From contig OY829539.1 in assembly GCA_963691705.1 (NCBI GenBank), positions 18,894,407 through 18,958,406 of the forward strand: DNA of 64,000 nt. Direction: 5' to 3'. The notes beneath the pieces are model-generated. The model was not told the origin of the DNA. It was given only the letters and a program-made list of their open reading frames with translations, and did no database searches. Of this stretch, positions 1 to 11,500 are shown piece after piece. Source of the DNA: Viola odorata. Lineage: Eukaryota > Streptophyta > Magnoliopsida > Malpighiales > Violaceae. Numbering within the stretch: the stretch's first letter is position 1; every line of letters starts with the position of its first letter. Both the position numbers and the translations under genes were made by a program.

Positions 1-306
1 AAAGAAAAAGAAAAAGAAAAAATAGAATAAAAGAAGTGGAGAAAATAAAAGAAGCCTTTGGCTCACTATGTGTTTTAATTTTGTTCTTCGCTACTGTTTG
101 CGCCTTTTATAATTCTTACATGAGTGTCAGCAGCAGTGATTGGATTTAGAGCCAAAGGAGGAGAAGGTAGAGGTCCTAGGATTGTATTTCTTGGTTGACA
201 GCATGCTATTATACTTCTATATAAATATTTGTGCATTTGTGATGTTGGGAGTGTTTAGCATTGCTTGAAGAAGTTGATTCTTGAAGTTTTTGTTTGAGTT
301 CAGTCC
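1..306 (+). other. Left flank: 3' non-coding tail of an older LTR element (F)
   Basis: No coding signal. The stretch opens with an A/G-rich run and continues as AT-rich sequence up to the A insertion site at 306. If element A is removed, this sequence joins 20223 onward, which ends in a polypurine-tract-like motif at 20327-20338. I read it as the region between pol and the 3' LTR of an older Athila/Tat-like element. The assignment rests on that motif and on general layout only. Confidence 0.45.
302..306. repeat. Target-site duplication of element A, left copy (AGTCC)
   Basis: AGTCC precedes the TGTTGACACC start of the first A LTR. The same five bases follow the last A LTR at 20218-20222. A 5-bp duplication is usual for Ty3/gypsy integrases, and here it brackets the whole three-LTR block. 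Confidence 0.95.
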
Positions 307-656
307 TGTTGACACCCGAATTTTGACACAAATTTTAATTTTTGCATGATTATTGCTAATTATTATTATTTATTTTATATCATTTTATTTCGAATTTTTA
401 TCAGTACCGAACGAGATTGTTCGAATAATAGATCGAACAAAATATATATACCACCGAACCAGACCTCTCTCCCTCTCCCATTTTCAAACAGAATCAGACA
501 CAAACGGCTACTCTTCCCAATTTTCAAAAGAAATCTGACACCCGCTCCATTTGTCAAAAGCAAATCTGCTCAATCCTCCAATTTTTCTTCAAAGATCTCT
601 GACAGAGATTTGAATTAATCCCTTGCTCATCACCATCGTCGAACCTCTACCTCCTC

Positions 657-663
657 TATAAAT
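657..663 (+). promoter_or_regulatory. Candidate LTR TATA box, element A
   Basis: TATAAAT lies about 350 bp into the LTR, in the context CTCCTCTATAAATCAAGAG. The same word occurs at 8866-8872 and 17074-17080 in the other LTRs. A start about 30 bp downstream would set the U3/R boundary near 690. This is inferred from the motif only. Confidence 0.6.
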
Positions 664-1576
664 CAAGAGAGGATCCTTTGCAAATGAGGAGGTAGCCATT
701 ACACAAACCCACCAAAATCATCCTCTGCGCAAACCAAATTAATCCAGATCAATCACCAAGATTAGCCTCATCTCCCTCAATCCAAATTAAATCCGCCTCT
801 GCCAATTAAATCCAATCCTTTGCCCAATTAATTCCAAATCCGAATCCCCTCCTAAATTAATCAATCCAATTCCAATCCTTCTGCCCAATTAATTCCAAAT
901 CCCGAATCCTCCATTCCAGCCTTTCCCAAATTAATCCCAGCTAAAATCCTCACTGCAATTAACCCACTGCAAAAAACCAATTCCAATCCTAAATCCTCTG
1001 CAAATTAAACCATAAATCCACAACCGAATTCGATCCAAATTAAATACCAAATCCATCCAGCCAAACCCGAAAAATCCAACTACCAATTAAACAAACCAGA
1101 AATCAACCCAATTAAATCAAAAGCCATCTCCCTACCAATTTCCTAAAATCACCACTGCTAAAACACCAAAACCAAACCCGAAGCATCAACCATCCCAAAT
1201 CAACTAAACCCAAATCAACTGGACCACTGCTAAACCCAAATCCGTTCAGTCCAAACCTCAGCCGCATCCAAATATCCCGAACTGCCAATCACTGTCGGCC
1301 AAAACACAAACAACCCAATCAAACCGGGCATCACCCGAGCCAACCAGCATCGCTGCGCCATCTCTTCCTCGGCCTCCAGCGCCGTCCGATCTCCATTGCC
1401 GCCCGTCGCCATTGCTGCTGCTTACTGCCGCGTCACACACCGCAGCCAGCGCCTCCGCCACCGCCGCTGCTGCCCACTGCCCAGCCGCTGCTCGCCACCA
1501 GCCCTGCCGCCAATGCTTGCTCCTTGGCCGGAAGGAACAAAAGAAGGAAAGAAAAAAATAAAGGAGAAGGAAAGAA

Positions 1577-1802
1577 AGGGCTGCGTGCTGCAGCCCTAAA
1601 ATGAGAAAAGAATGAAAGGAAAAAAAGAAAGAAAGGAGAAGATGGTCGGCCATCTTAGAAAAGAAAAGAAAGATGGGCTTGGCCCAAAATGAAAAGGAAA
1701 TAAAAGAAAGAAGAAAAAAAGGGCTTCGGCCCAACCAAAGAAAAATGAAAAAATGGGCTGCGGCCCATGAAGAGAAAAATAAGAGAAATGGGCTACGGCC
1801 CA
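1577..1802 (+). other. Array of six perfect hairpins in A/G-rich spacers (LTR A1)
   Basis: Six perfect short inverted repeats sit in gaaaag-type spacers: AGGGCTGC/GCAGCCCT (1577-1597), AAGATGG/CCATCTT (1639-1656), TGGGC/GCCCA (1674-1686), GGGC-TTCG-GCCC (1721-1732), ATGGGC/GCCCAT (1753-1768) and TGGGC/GCCCA (1789-1802). Loops are 3-5 nt. The array recurs in LTRs 2 and 3. The GGCCCA/TGGGC words also match plant site II promoter elements, so a DNA-level role is an alternative to RNA structure. Confidence 0.8.
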
Positions 1803-1849
1803 AGCCCTTTTAATTTAAATCGTGTACTAACTATTTCTTCATATTTTTA

Positions 1850-2365
1850 CAGGTACCGAGTCCGCAATTACCGGCCTGATCGAATATTTCACCATCTTCG
1901 ATATTGGTGACAATTTCCTAAACTCGAGCTTTAGAGCTCACTTTGCCTTTATTAAAATTGATAATTTAATTTATTGTTTATTCGTATGCACAATTATTTA
2001 GAATCGTTAGAATTCGAATTAATCTGTTTGCAGAATGTTTACACTGATGAGTGCTTTAATTTTATGTTTGTTTCGTGTGCAGCTTTGACTCCACGAATAG
2101 ATTTTTATTTACGCTTATGAATGAGCTTTATGCATTATGCACATCAAATATGGATATATTTATGTGCATCAGTAGTATATTTTATTATATACTCGTAATG
2201 ACTTTCGACTGGCTTGGTCGTCGGAGTGTATACGCCGGGGAACCCCCCGGCGTCCTTTTCAGGTACATACGGGAGGAACGAGAAGGTATCGGATGCTTCA
2301 CCGACTTCAATATTGGTGACGATTTTCCAAACTCGAGCTTTAGAGCTCACTCCTCATTTATTTGA
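1850..2365 (+). repeat. Internal duplicated block of LTR A with a GC-rich hairpin
   Basis: A block of about 100 bp occurs twice, at about 1850-1955 and 2260-2365. Both copies contain TATTGGTGAC and the hairpin GAGCT-TTAG-AGCTC, and both follow a pyrimidine stretch ending in an acceptor-like CAG. Between them, 2232-2253 is a perfect 9-bp stem, ACGCCGGGG-AACC-CCCCGGCGT. The copies have diverged clearly, so the duplication is old and is present in all three LTRs. Confidence 0.75.
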
Positions 2366-3585
2366 ATTGCTAAATTATTTATTGCTTGTGCAACTAACCT
2401 CGGTTTTGTAGGTTAGAATTAATTGATATTCGCCTTCAAGTACACTTTCCTCACCCTTTTATTTATTCGATGATTTTTGTATATATTTGTATGCATGATT
2501 ATTTAAAATTCTTAGTATTAAAATCAATTTGATTGCATGAGAATTAATTTTTATTAATAACTCCCTTTAATAATTTCACTCCAAATCGACCCTTGCTTGA
2601 ATGAACTAGGCTTAGTAATCACTCCACGTTTATTTTATTAAATGCATGAAATTTAAATAGGACTAGTAATCAAACATCACGCTTTAATCTAAGTGCATGA
2701 TTATTAATTACTAAAATCCTCAAATCTTAAATAAATCCCTAAAAATAAAAAATGAATAAAATCAATCAAAGAAAAAATAAACAAAGTAGTAATCAAAACA
2801 ATAGGATTTAAATCTTTTCCAATAACTCAGGTTCCCTCAAAAATTTTAAGATAGTAAATCACCAAAGAAAATAATCATTTGAAAGCGGAAAGATAGTAAA
2901 TGGGCTCTAAGCCCAACTCGTAGAAAATATCTCCATATTTAATCCCCCTTATCATTAGAGCTACCTTCTAAAATGAGATTTAAATCTTTAATGTTGCGTG
3001 ATCGTTTAAATTTAGCAATCCCTTGATATTTACTTTATGCTCATGGATGTATTAATGTTATCTTTGACGAATGTGTTATGTGCGCGGCTTCGACCCCACT
3101 TCCCAGTTTTTCTCTTTTCAACGTGTTTTCTCGCATTCATATAAATGGTATTTTGCTAGTCTATGCATGCTTAGAATCACCTAGTAAATAGGATTAATCA
3201 TATGCATTTGCCCGATGATGTAGTAACTCATCTGTGATGATAGTGATTTCGATCGCCGTGATTCGTCTATGATTTACTAGGGTCGTCGCTTTAGTAAAGA
3301 TTAATAATAAAATGGTAGTAATTTCACTTAATCAATCTTGCATGTAATCTGACTAATTTTTGAACTCGATTAAATATAACCGGAATAGGTATGCAAACCG
3401 ACCTTTTTCTTTTTTAGAGGATAAAATGTTTATTTTCTTTTTAACAACTCGACAATAATTAGGATAAAATCAACCGAACCAACTAAAGAATTAAAGCGAC
3501 GATCCCCCCTGAGGGCCCCAAATTACTTGTTTTTAACATGATTTTAAAACACCTCTTTTTAGAACCGGTAACCTTTTTAGGATGA

Positions 3586-3614
3586 GACTTGGGTGCCTCA
3601 CACCTTCCCAAGTC
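3586..3614 (+). other. Conserved LTR 3'-end hairpin, element A
   Basis: Stem GACTTGGG/CCCAAGTC with a 13-nt loop, about 190 bp before the LTR end. Copies lie at 11795-11823 and 20003-20031. Equivalent hairpins occur in B, C and E, with a paired base change in the stem between A and B. Confidence 0.8.
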
Positions 3615-3803
3615 CATAAAACGACCCCGAACCGTTGTTCTCGGGTTTAGACCCTTTTTATTTGTGCCTTAGTTTTTGTTTTATTTTCTTCTTCTTTTTC
3701 AGACTTTTAGGTTTCCCTAAACCTTAGAAAAAATAGGGTGGCGACTTCATTGTTATGTGAATTTCTTTGCGTCCCGAATTTCGCTCGCGACGGCGCGACA
3801 GTT

Positions 3804-3821
3804 TGGCGACTTCACTGGGGA
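3804..3821 (+). promoter_or_regulatory. Primer-binding site, element A copy 1
   Basis: TGGCGACTTCACTGGGGA begins 3 nt after the LTR. Its reverse complement ends in CCA and resembles a plant Arg-tRNA 3' end; tRNA-Arg priming is known for Ogre elements. The tRNA identity is from memory, not from a search. Confidence 0.8.
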
Positions 3822-4766
3822 TCTTAGGGTCGAAGCCGGAATTATTTGCTTGAGGTGTTTATTGTTATTATTTATTTATTCGCTTAGATATCAACTGTTG
3901 TCTTCTCATTCACATCACGCATAATGCCCTTTCGCCGGGCCTTCCCAAATAGGATTAGGTTGGTATTAGTGAAGCCCTGAGGACTTGGGTCCCAGTCAGC
4001 TTTCATGAACCCTAACTCGGACTAGAACCCCTAAATGGGTGAGCGCCCCGATTCCTTTATGTTTCGGTCAGCAATCACATATCCATTTACTGAGGGACCA
4101 CTTCTATGGTATCGTCCGGGAGCCTTTCAGCCAGTTAGAAGTAGTTGCAATTACCCTAGCATATGCATCATGATCGCATGTATATGTTCCAATTTGCTTC
4201 ATCATTCATGAATATATCCCATGTATATGTTCCAATTTGCCTCATTATTGCCATGATATATCGCATGTATATTTTCCAAATTGCTTCGTTATTGCCATTA
4301 TTCTCTCTTCTGCGATTTTAATTTATATCCTTTCAAGGTATTAAATTCTATCCTTATTATTGCTTTTATTAAACCCACCCTTTACTCCTTCTGTTTTCCT
4401 ATATTAACACGCATATCATGCATCATTCAGGCGAAATTTAGGATTTAAATTTCTGCAATGCACAAGTGATCAAAACCTAGGATTTTAGAAAATGATGTGA
4501 TATCATTTTTCCTTCCTAGAGATGGAGTTTAAGCTGCCTCTATAGGGACTAGATTTGAATAAAACCTTCTTCCAAGGCACTCAGTTGCCCAACTTGGAAA
4601 TATCATATAGCAAATACTTGGCTAATTTTCAGAAGATAAATCAATCTATCATGATTAAAATGAATTCAGAAAAAATTAGGATAGTTGGACCTTAAGTCAG
4701 ATGCACACATGCATACATTTTTTTCTTATGCCCATACTTACATCTATCTGTTTTCTTTATTTTCAG
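3822..4766 (+). other. Untranslated leader of element A, copy 1
   Basis: No coding signal. It holds a stem-loop at 3977-3995 (CTG, bulged A, GGAC-TTGG-GTCCCAG) and a block at about 4086-4180 that is also present in the leaders of B and C. It ends with a pyrimidine-rich tract and AG (4765-4766) directly before the gag remnant, which resembles a 3' splice site. Confidence 0.7.
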
Positions 4767-7690
4767 GAAGGTTAAAGATAGAACTATTCCCCCGAAAGCT
4801 CTTCAAACACAGAAAAGGACAGAACTGGTCATGAGGATAGCAGAGCTAAAGGAGCAACTCCAAACTACTTCAGAACGGGTACTACAAGCAAAAAGAATGG
4901 GACAAGATGACACTTGATTATCCGCCTCTTCCATTCATACAACGGGGCCTACTATCACGAGTCCCTCTATGCCCTAATCTGTAATTGGCGCAATTGGACA
5001 AGGAACTCCGGATTACACTCTAGAGTATTATTCCGCCTTTAAAGCACATGTTCGTCACTTGATCAAATGTGGATGGGCCTCCTTCGAAAGATTCACCAAA
5101 AGACCATATGACCCCCCCAAAGAACCAAAAAAAAAATAATAATAATTCCCAATCAAAATCACCAAAACTATCGTCGGAACCAAGAAACGTTTCCACTTTT
5201 CCCATCATCCACACTACAAATATCACAACACATACAAATAAGACCATATAACCCACCAAAGAACACAAAAAAAAACCAAGATAACCAAAACTATCGAGCC
5301 ACTACTACCTCTTCCAAAAATCTACGAGCATCTTCTAAGCAGCCGATTAGATCATACCAACTCCAATCCGACCTTTCCAAGCTTATCTCCCGAAGGGGTT
5401 CGATCCTAATGTTACATATGCATACCATGCGGGAACTCGGAGTCACACTCTAAAGAATTGTTCCATCTTTCAAGGCACAGGTTCGTCACTTGATCAAGTG
5501 CGGATGGATCCTCTTCGAAGGATTAAACAAAGGGCTTAACACAACAATCAACCCTCTTCCGAATCATTCCTTAGGTGATGAAGGAGTGAATATTATTTCA
5601 GTCAAGAAGATTGATGATCCCTTTCCTTTAAGCGTTGGGGTTACCACGAGAAAAGCTTTTCTTTGCGCTAGTCAAAGGAAGATATCTGCGACATTCAAAG
5701 GATAATTTGAGAAGATTGTTTATTTTGCCTGGGGGTAAGTAAGCATAGAATCCAAGATTGTGAAGATTGTTTATTTTGCCTGGGGGCAAGTAAGCATAGA
5801 ATCCAGGATTGTGCGATCTTCTTACAGAATGTGGATTAGTTGATAGATTTTGGAGGCATCCATGGTTGAGAAGAAAACTCATGGGATAAAAGAGGTCGAT
5901 GTTATCAAAGAAGGCCTTCCCACCCTTTATTCCTTCAAGCATGTATCCCAAACATGTGCTCCTACCACGGCTCCTTGCGAGTTAGTTTTTTCTAAGATTG
6001 TCCAGAATATTTCTAGTAAGGATTCGCATGCGATCCCTTTCAGATTATGGGCGTGAAGTTGTCGCTACCCCAACGAGGCCGGTAATGGAAGAAACTGCTG
6101 ATTGACGTCTGATTTCATGATTTTTTTACCATCTTAAAACTACCTTGTTTATGGTAAAAATGGTGCCTTTCATGGGAATGAAGAAAATATCAGCTTTCAG
6201 CACAAACTAGCGATCTTGGGTGCAGTCTTGCCTAAAGTCTGCCGATCTAAAAACGTGTAAAGCTAGGAGTATTGAAATACTATTACTGGAGTGTGGATGA
6301 CAGCTGGATTTGCGCCGGAGGAAATAAGAGAAAAGCTATCTCTAGAGCAAAAATCAGACAAACGACCAATCTTAGCTAAGATTGCCAAGTATGCCAAAAA
6401 CGTGATGTGGTATGAGTCACGGGACTCTGAGCCAAAAGGATGGATTGGACAACTGGAGACAGACAGAGAAGATCATTCGTGATCTAAGATTGCATCCTTT
6501 TAGGGATTATCCTCTTTTGAACAAAACAATCTACTTCTATTTTATTCGGACTTGAACAATGTTTATCTTTATCTTAAGGAGTTTGGATTTTGGAAAGAAA
6601 CGTAAGGGGCGGGGACTCTAGCTTTGTTAAAAGCTAGGGAAGGCTGTCAATTATGGGATCTTCCATCTTTCATCTTCCTTCTTCCACCATTGCTAAAATT
6701 GGGGGGCATGACCAAGAGTGGGAGGTGTTATACCTCCAATGAAGTTGAAAAGCGAAGCAAGCCCATGGTTCTCAAGAATAGTACAATAGAATCCCCAAAG
6801 ATCATCAACTAGAGATCTACTTGGGTCAATACAACTTCGACATTCCATATTTATACTCATGGAGAAAAAGAACCATCTTGAAACTCATTGAAAAGGTCTG
6901 GAGAGCCAACATGTAAATTGGACCACTACCATGCTTCCCAAACGTCTCTCTTAAAAGAGATTATCGCCGCAATGGAGGATGAGATTGAGGCTCCACACAG
7001 GTCAGCCCAATTAGTAGAAAGGTCGCAAAAGCACCCATCAGGAGGTGAACTTGGGGGCAAGCAGTGAAATAGTCGAGATTGGAATGATCTCGAACTCTAG
7101 GAGAAGTTGATTTCACTCCTCAATGAGTAAATGGATGTATTCGTACAATCGTATAAAGATACGTCGGGTCGCTACCCTAATACATTTGAGCATTGCATTC
7201 CGATGAAGCATGAGTCCAAGTCGACGACATCGAATCTCCTCACCTGGCCGTCACAAGATGAATGGCATAGTGAAGCTAACCAATAACTTGAAGAAGATTA
7301 CCCAGAAGATGGTGATCACTTATAAGGATTGACACGACGTGCTTCCTTTTCCTTTGCACGCTTATCATAGTGCTATTCGCACTTCTATGGGAGGCAACTC
7401 TTTATTCCCTAGTTTACAACATGGAAGCAGTAATTCCACTCGAGGTGGAAAGTCCTTCTGTTAAAGTCTTGGCTGAATCAGGAAGAATCCTATTGGGCGA
7501 AAGAGAGGTATGAACAGGGTAATGATTGACGGCCATGAGGATGGTTAATGCTTATAAAAAGAAAGAGCGACCTCGCGAGTTCAGAGCCGAGGAGTGAGTA
7601 GTGAAAAAAGTCTTTCCTCATCAGGAGGACGATCTAGAAAAGTGGGCTCCCAAAGTCAGTCATGATTATCATCATCCCAACAGCATCAGC
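4767..7690 (+). pseudogene. Degenerate gag-pro-pol remnant of element A, copy 1
   Basis: The reading frame is broken throughout, but pieces align in order with the gag-pro-pol of element C. About 4767-4920 matches the gag start with its IAELKEQL heptad-like stretch. The knuckle-flanking region HLIKCGW occurs twice, near 5055 and 5490. About 5845-6060 and 6700-6810 match the gag/protease linker (GGMTKSGRCY). 6905-7200 resembles the sequence before RT, and 7270-7640 resembles the integrase C-terminus (LKKITQKMV). I find no protease active site, RT, RNase H or integrase core; the pre-RT and integrase ends nearly abut, as in C. It cannot encode a working polyprotein. Confidence 0.8.
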
Positions 7691-8350
7691 GTCAGTGTCC
7701 GAGTGGAACTAAACTTGCGAGGCATCCGAGTGGAGCCACCAGCTTCTGAGTAGAGCTGGATTTATATTTATGCATCGCGGTATTCGAGGGGAGACGTCCG
7801 AGTGAATCCGAATTTTACTTTCTGTAAGACATCCGAGTGGAGTCATCAGTGTCCGAGTGGAACTGAGTTTTTTAGGCATCCGAGTGGAGCCATCAGCGTC
7901 CGTGTGGAGCTGAATTTTCCAACATCCGAGTGGAGTTGTCGGCACCTGAGTAGAGCCGTTATTTCAAGACGTCCGAGTAGAGTCATCAGTGTCCGAGTGG
8001 AACTGAATTTACAAGGCATCCGAGTGGAGCCACCAGTGTCTGAGTAGAGCTGGGTTTATGTTTATGCATCGCGGTATTCGAGGGGAGACGTCCGAGTGAA
8101 GCCGCATTTTACATTCCTGCAAGGCATCCGAGTGGAGCCATCAGCGTCCGATTGGAGCTGAATTTATTTTCGTGCAATTTAAATTCCCACGCCAACATCC
8201 GAATTAAGGTACATTTACATTTAAGCAATTTAAATTTCAGCATCAGCATCCGAAGGGAGCCCGATTTATATTCCAACGTCCGAGTGGAGGTAAATTTATA
8301 TTTTTGTGCAATTTACATTTTTGCATCAACGTCCGAGTGGAGGTAAGATC
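7691..8350 (+). repeat. Tandem repeats in the 3' untranslated region of element A, copy 1
   Basis: Degenerate repeats of the word TCCGAGTGGAG, alternating as catCCGAGTGGAGccaccag and gtCCGAGTGGAActgaattta, give roughly 40-55-bp units. No gene. Family-specific tandem repeats between pol and the polypurine tract are a known habit of Tat/Ogre elements. Short open frames here (7802-8047; 7709-7945 minus) come from the repeats. Confidence 0.85.
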
Positions 8351-8450
8351 ACATTTTTCCCTATTTACATTTCTACATCATGGTATCCAAGTGAAGCCGT
8401 TTTCTTTTTCTAAGATTTATGTCCTTCATTCGTAGTACTGGGGCAACTGT

Positions 8451-8505
8451 CTTTACTGCTCATCAAAATTTTTAGTTACACTTTATTTTTGATAAGACAG
8501 TAAAG
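8451..8505 (+). other. Hairpin abutting the polypurine tract, element A copy 1
   Basis: CTTTACTG at 8451 pairs with CAGTAAAG ending at 8505, and CTCATCAAAA pairs with TTTTGATAAG inside it with one mismatch. The 11-mer GGGGCAACTGT lies directly upstream (8440-8450) and again over the tract/LTR junction (8508-8518). Copy 2 is at 16659-16713. B and C have the same structure. Confidence 0.8.
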
Positions 8506-8511
8506 AGGGGG
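8502..8511 (+). promoter_or_regulatory. Polypurine tract, element A copy 1
   Basis: AAAGAGGGGG followed by CAAC and the TGTTG start of the next LTR. This is the expected site of plus-strand priming. The same tract precedes the 3' LTRs of B and C. Confidence 0.85.
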
Positions 8512-8515
8512 CAAC

Positions 8516-11500
8516 TGTTGACACCCGAATTTTGACACAAATTTTAATTTTTGCATGATTATTGCTAATTATTATTATTTATTTTATATCATTTTATTTC
8601 GAATTTTTATCAGTACCGAACGAGATTGTTCGAATAATAGATCGAACAAAATATATATACCACCGAACCAGACCTCTCTCCCTCTCCCATTTTCAAACAG
8701 AATCAGACACAAACGGCTACTCTTCCCAATTTTCAAAAGAAATCCGACACCCGCTCCATTTGTCAAAAGCAAATCTGCTCAATCCTCCAATTTTTCTTCA
8801 AAGATCTCTGACAGAGATTTGAATTAATCCCTTGCTCATCACCATCGTCGAACCTCTACCTCCTCTATAAATCAAGAGAGGATCCTTTGCAAATGAGGAG
8901 GCAGCCATTACACAAACCCACCAAAATCATCCTCTGCGCAAACCAAATTAATCCAGATCAATCACCAAGATTAGCCTCATCTCCCTCAATCCAAATTAAA
9001 TCCGCCTCTGCCAATTAAATCCAATCCTTTGCCCAATTAATTCCAAATCCGAATCCCCTCCTAAATTAATCAATCCAATTCCAATCCTTCTGCCCAATTA
9101 ATTCCAAATCCCGAATCCTCCATTCCAGCCTTTCCCAAATTAATCCCAGCTAAAATCCTCACTGCAATTAACCCACTGCAAAAAACCAATTCCAATCCTA
9201 AATCCTCTGCAAATTAAACCATAAATCCACAACCGAATTCGATCCAAATTAAATACCAAATCCATCCAGCCAAACCCGAAAAATCCAACTACCAATTAAA
9301 CAAACCAGAAATCAACCCAATTAAATCAAAAGCCATCTCCCTACCAATTTCCTAAAATCACCACTGCTAAAACACCAAAACCAAACCCGAAGCATCAACC
9401 ATCCCAAATCAACTAAACCCAAATCAACTGGACCACTGCTAAACCCAAATCCGTTCAGTCCAAACCTCAGCCGCATCCAAATATCCCGAACTGCCAATCA
9501 CTGTCGGCCAAAACACAAACAACCCAATCAAACCGGGCATCACCCGAGCCAACCAGCATCGCTGCGCCATCTCTTCCTCGGCCTCCAGCGCCGTCCGATC
9601 TCCATTGCCGCCCGTCGCCATTGCTGCTGCTTACTGCCGCGTCACACACCGCAGCCAGCGCCTCCGCCACCGCCGCTGCTGCCCACTGCCCAGCCGCTGC
9701 TCGCCACCAGCCCTGCCGCCAATGCTTGCTCCTTGGCCGGAAGGAACAAAAGAAGGAAAGAAAAAAATAAAGGAGAAGGAAAGAAAGGGCTGCGTGCTGC
9801 AGCCCTAAAATGAGAAAAGAATGAAAGGAAAAAAAGAAAGAAAGGAGAAGATGGTCGGCCATCTTAGAAAAGAAAAGAAAGATGGGCTTGGCCCAAAATG
9901 AAAAGGAAATAAAAGAAAGAAGAAAAAAAGGGCTTCGGCCCAACCAAAGAAAAATGAAAAAATGGGCTGCGGCCCATGAAGAGAAAAATAAGAGAAATGG
10001 GCTACGGCCCAAGCCCTTTTAATTTAAATCGTGTACTAACTATTTCTTCATATTTTTACAGGTACCGAGTCCGCAATTACCGGCCTGATCGAATATTTCA
10101 CCATCTTCGATATTGGTGACAATTTCCTAAACTCGAGCTTTAGAGCTCACTTTGCCTTTATTAAAATTGATAATTTAATTTATTGTTTATTCGTATGCAC
10201 GATTATTTAGAATCGTTAGAATTCGAATTAATCTGTTTGCAGAATGTTTACACTGATGAGTGCTTTAATTTTATGTTTGTTTCGTGTGCAGCTTTGACTC
10301 CACGAATAGATTTTTATTTACGCTTATGAATGAGCTTTATGCATTATGCACATCAAATATGGATATATTTATGTGCATCAGTAGTATATTTTATTATATA
10401 CTCGTAATGACTTTCGACTGGCTTGGTCGTCGGAGTGTATACGCCGGGGAACCCCCCGGCGTCCTTTTCAGGTACATACGGGAGGAACGAGAAGGTATCG
10501 GATGCTTCACCGACTTCAATATTGGTGACGATTTTCCAAACTCGAGCTTTAGAGCTCACTCCTCATTTATTTGAATTGCTAAATTATTTATTGCTTGTGC
10601 AACTAACCTCGGTTTTGTAGGTTAGAATTAATTGATATTCGCCTTCAAGTACACTTTCCTCACCCTTTTATTTATTCGATGATTTTTGTATATATTTGTA
10701 TGCATGATTATTTAAAATTCTTAGTATTAAAATCAATTTGATTGCATGAGAATTAATTTTTATTAATAACTCCCTTTAATAATTTCACTCCAAATCGACC
10801 CTTGCTTGAATGAACTAGGCTTAGTAATCACTCCACGTTTATTTTATTAAATGCATGAAATTTAAATAGGACTAGTAATCAAACATCACGCTTTAATCTA
10901 AGTGCATGATTATTAATTACTAAAATCCTCAAATCTTAAATAAATCCCTAAAAATAAAAAATGAATAAAATCAATCAAAGAAAAAATAAACAAAGTAGTA
11001 ATCAAAACAATAGGATTTAAATCTTTTCCAATAACTCAGGTTCCCTCAAAAATTTTAAGATAGTAAATCACCAAAGAAAATAATCATTTGAAAGCGGAAA
11101 GATAGTAAATGGGCTCTAAGCCCAACTCGTAGAAAATATCTCCATATTTAATCCCCCTTATCATTAGAGCTACCTTCTAAAATGAGATTTAAATCTTTAA
11201 TGTTGCGTGATCGTTTAAATTTAGCAATCCCTTGATATTTACTTTATGCTCATGGATGTATTAATGTTATCTTTGACGAATGTGTTATGTGCGCGGCTTC
11301 GACCCCACTTCCCAGTTTTTCTCTTTTCAACGTGTTTTCTCGCATTCATATAAATGGTATTTTGCTAGTCTATGCATGCTTAGAATCACCTAGTAAATAG
11401 GATTAATCATATGCATTTGCCCGATGATGTAGTAACTCATCTGTGATGATAGTGATTTCGATCGCCGTGATTCGTCTATGATTTACTAGGGTCGTCGCTT

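Larger units (their letters stand above)
307..3800 (+). repeat. Element A LTR 1 (5' LTR)
   Basis: Starts TGTTGACACC and ends GCGCGACA, followed by a primer-binding site. TATAAAT at 657-663 is the likely core promoter. After it come a C/A-rich stretch with repeated AATTAAATCC-like words (about 720-1130), a GC-rich part (1360-1510), a hairpin array (1577-1802), a duplicated block (1850-2365), AT-rich sequence and a conserved hairpin (3586-3614). The private bases are T536, T693 and A1992; the other two LTRs have C, C and G at these sites. Open frames here, including a 181-codon one on the minus strand, follow base composition and are not genes. Confidence 0.95.

Noticed and set aside
1258..1803. 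181-codon minus-strand open frame in the A LTR (repeated at 9467-10012 and, shorter, at 17702-18220)
   Set aside because: Phe/Leu/Ser-rich and then Ala/Gly-rich, following GA-rich and GC-rich sequence on the other strand. No domain, and it lies wholly inside an LTR.
2232..2253. GC-rich hairpin followed by CCTTTT as an intrinsic terminator
   Set aside because: Bacterial-type termination does not apply to a plant LTR transcribed by RNA polymerase II. I keep it only as a structural feature.
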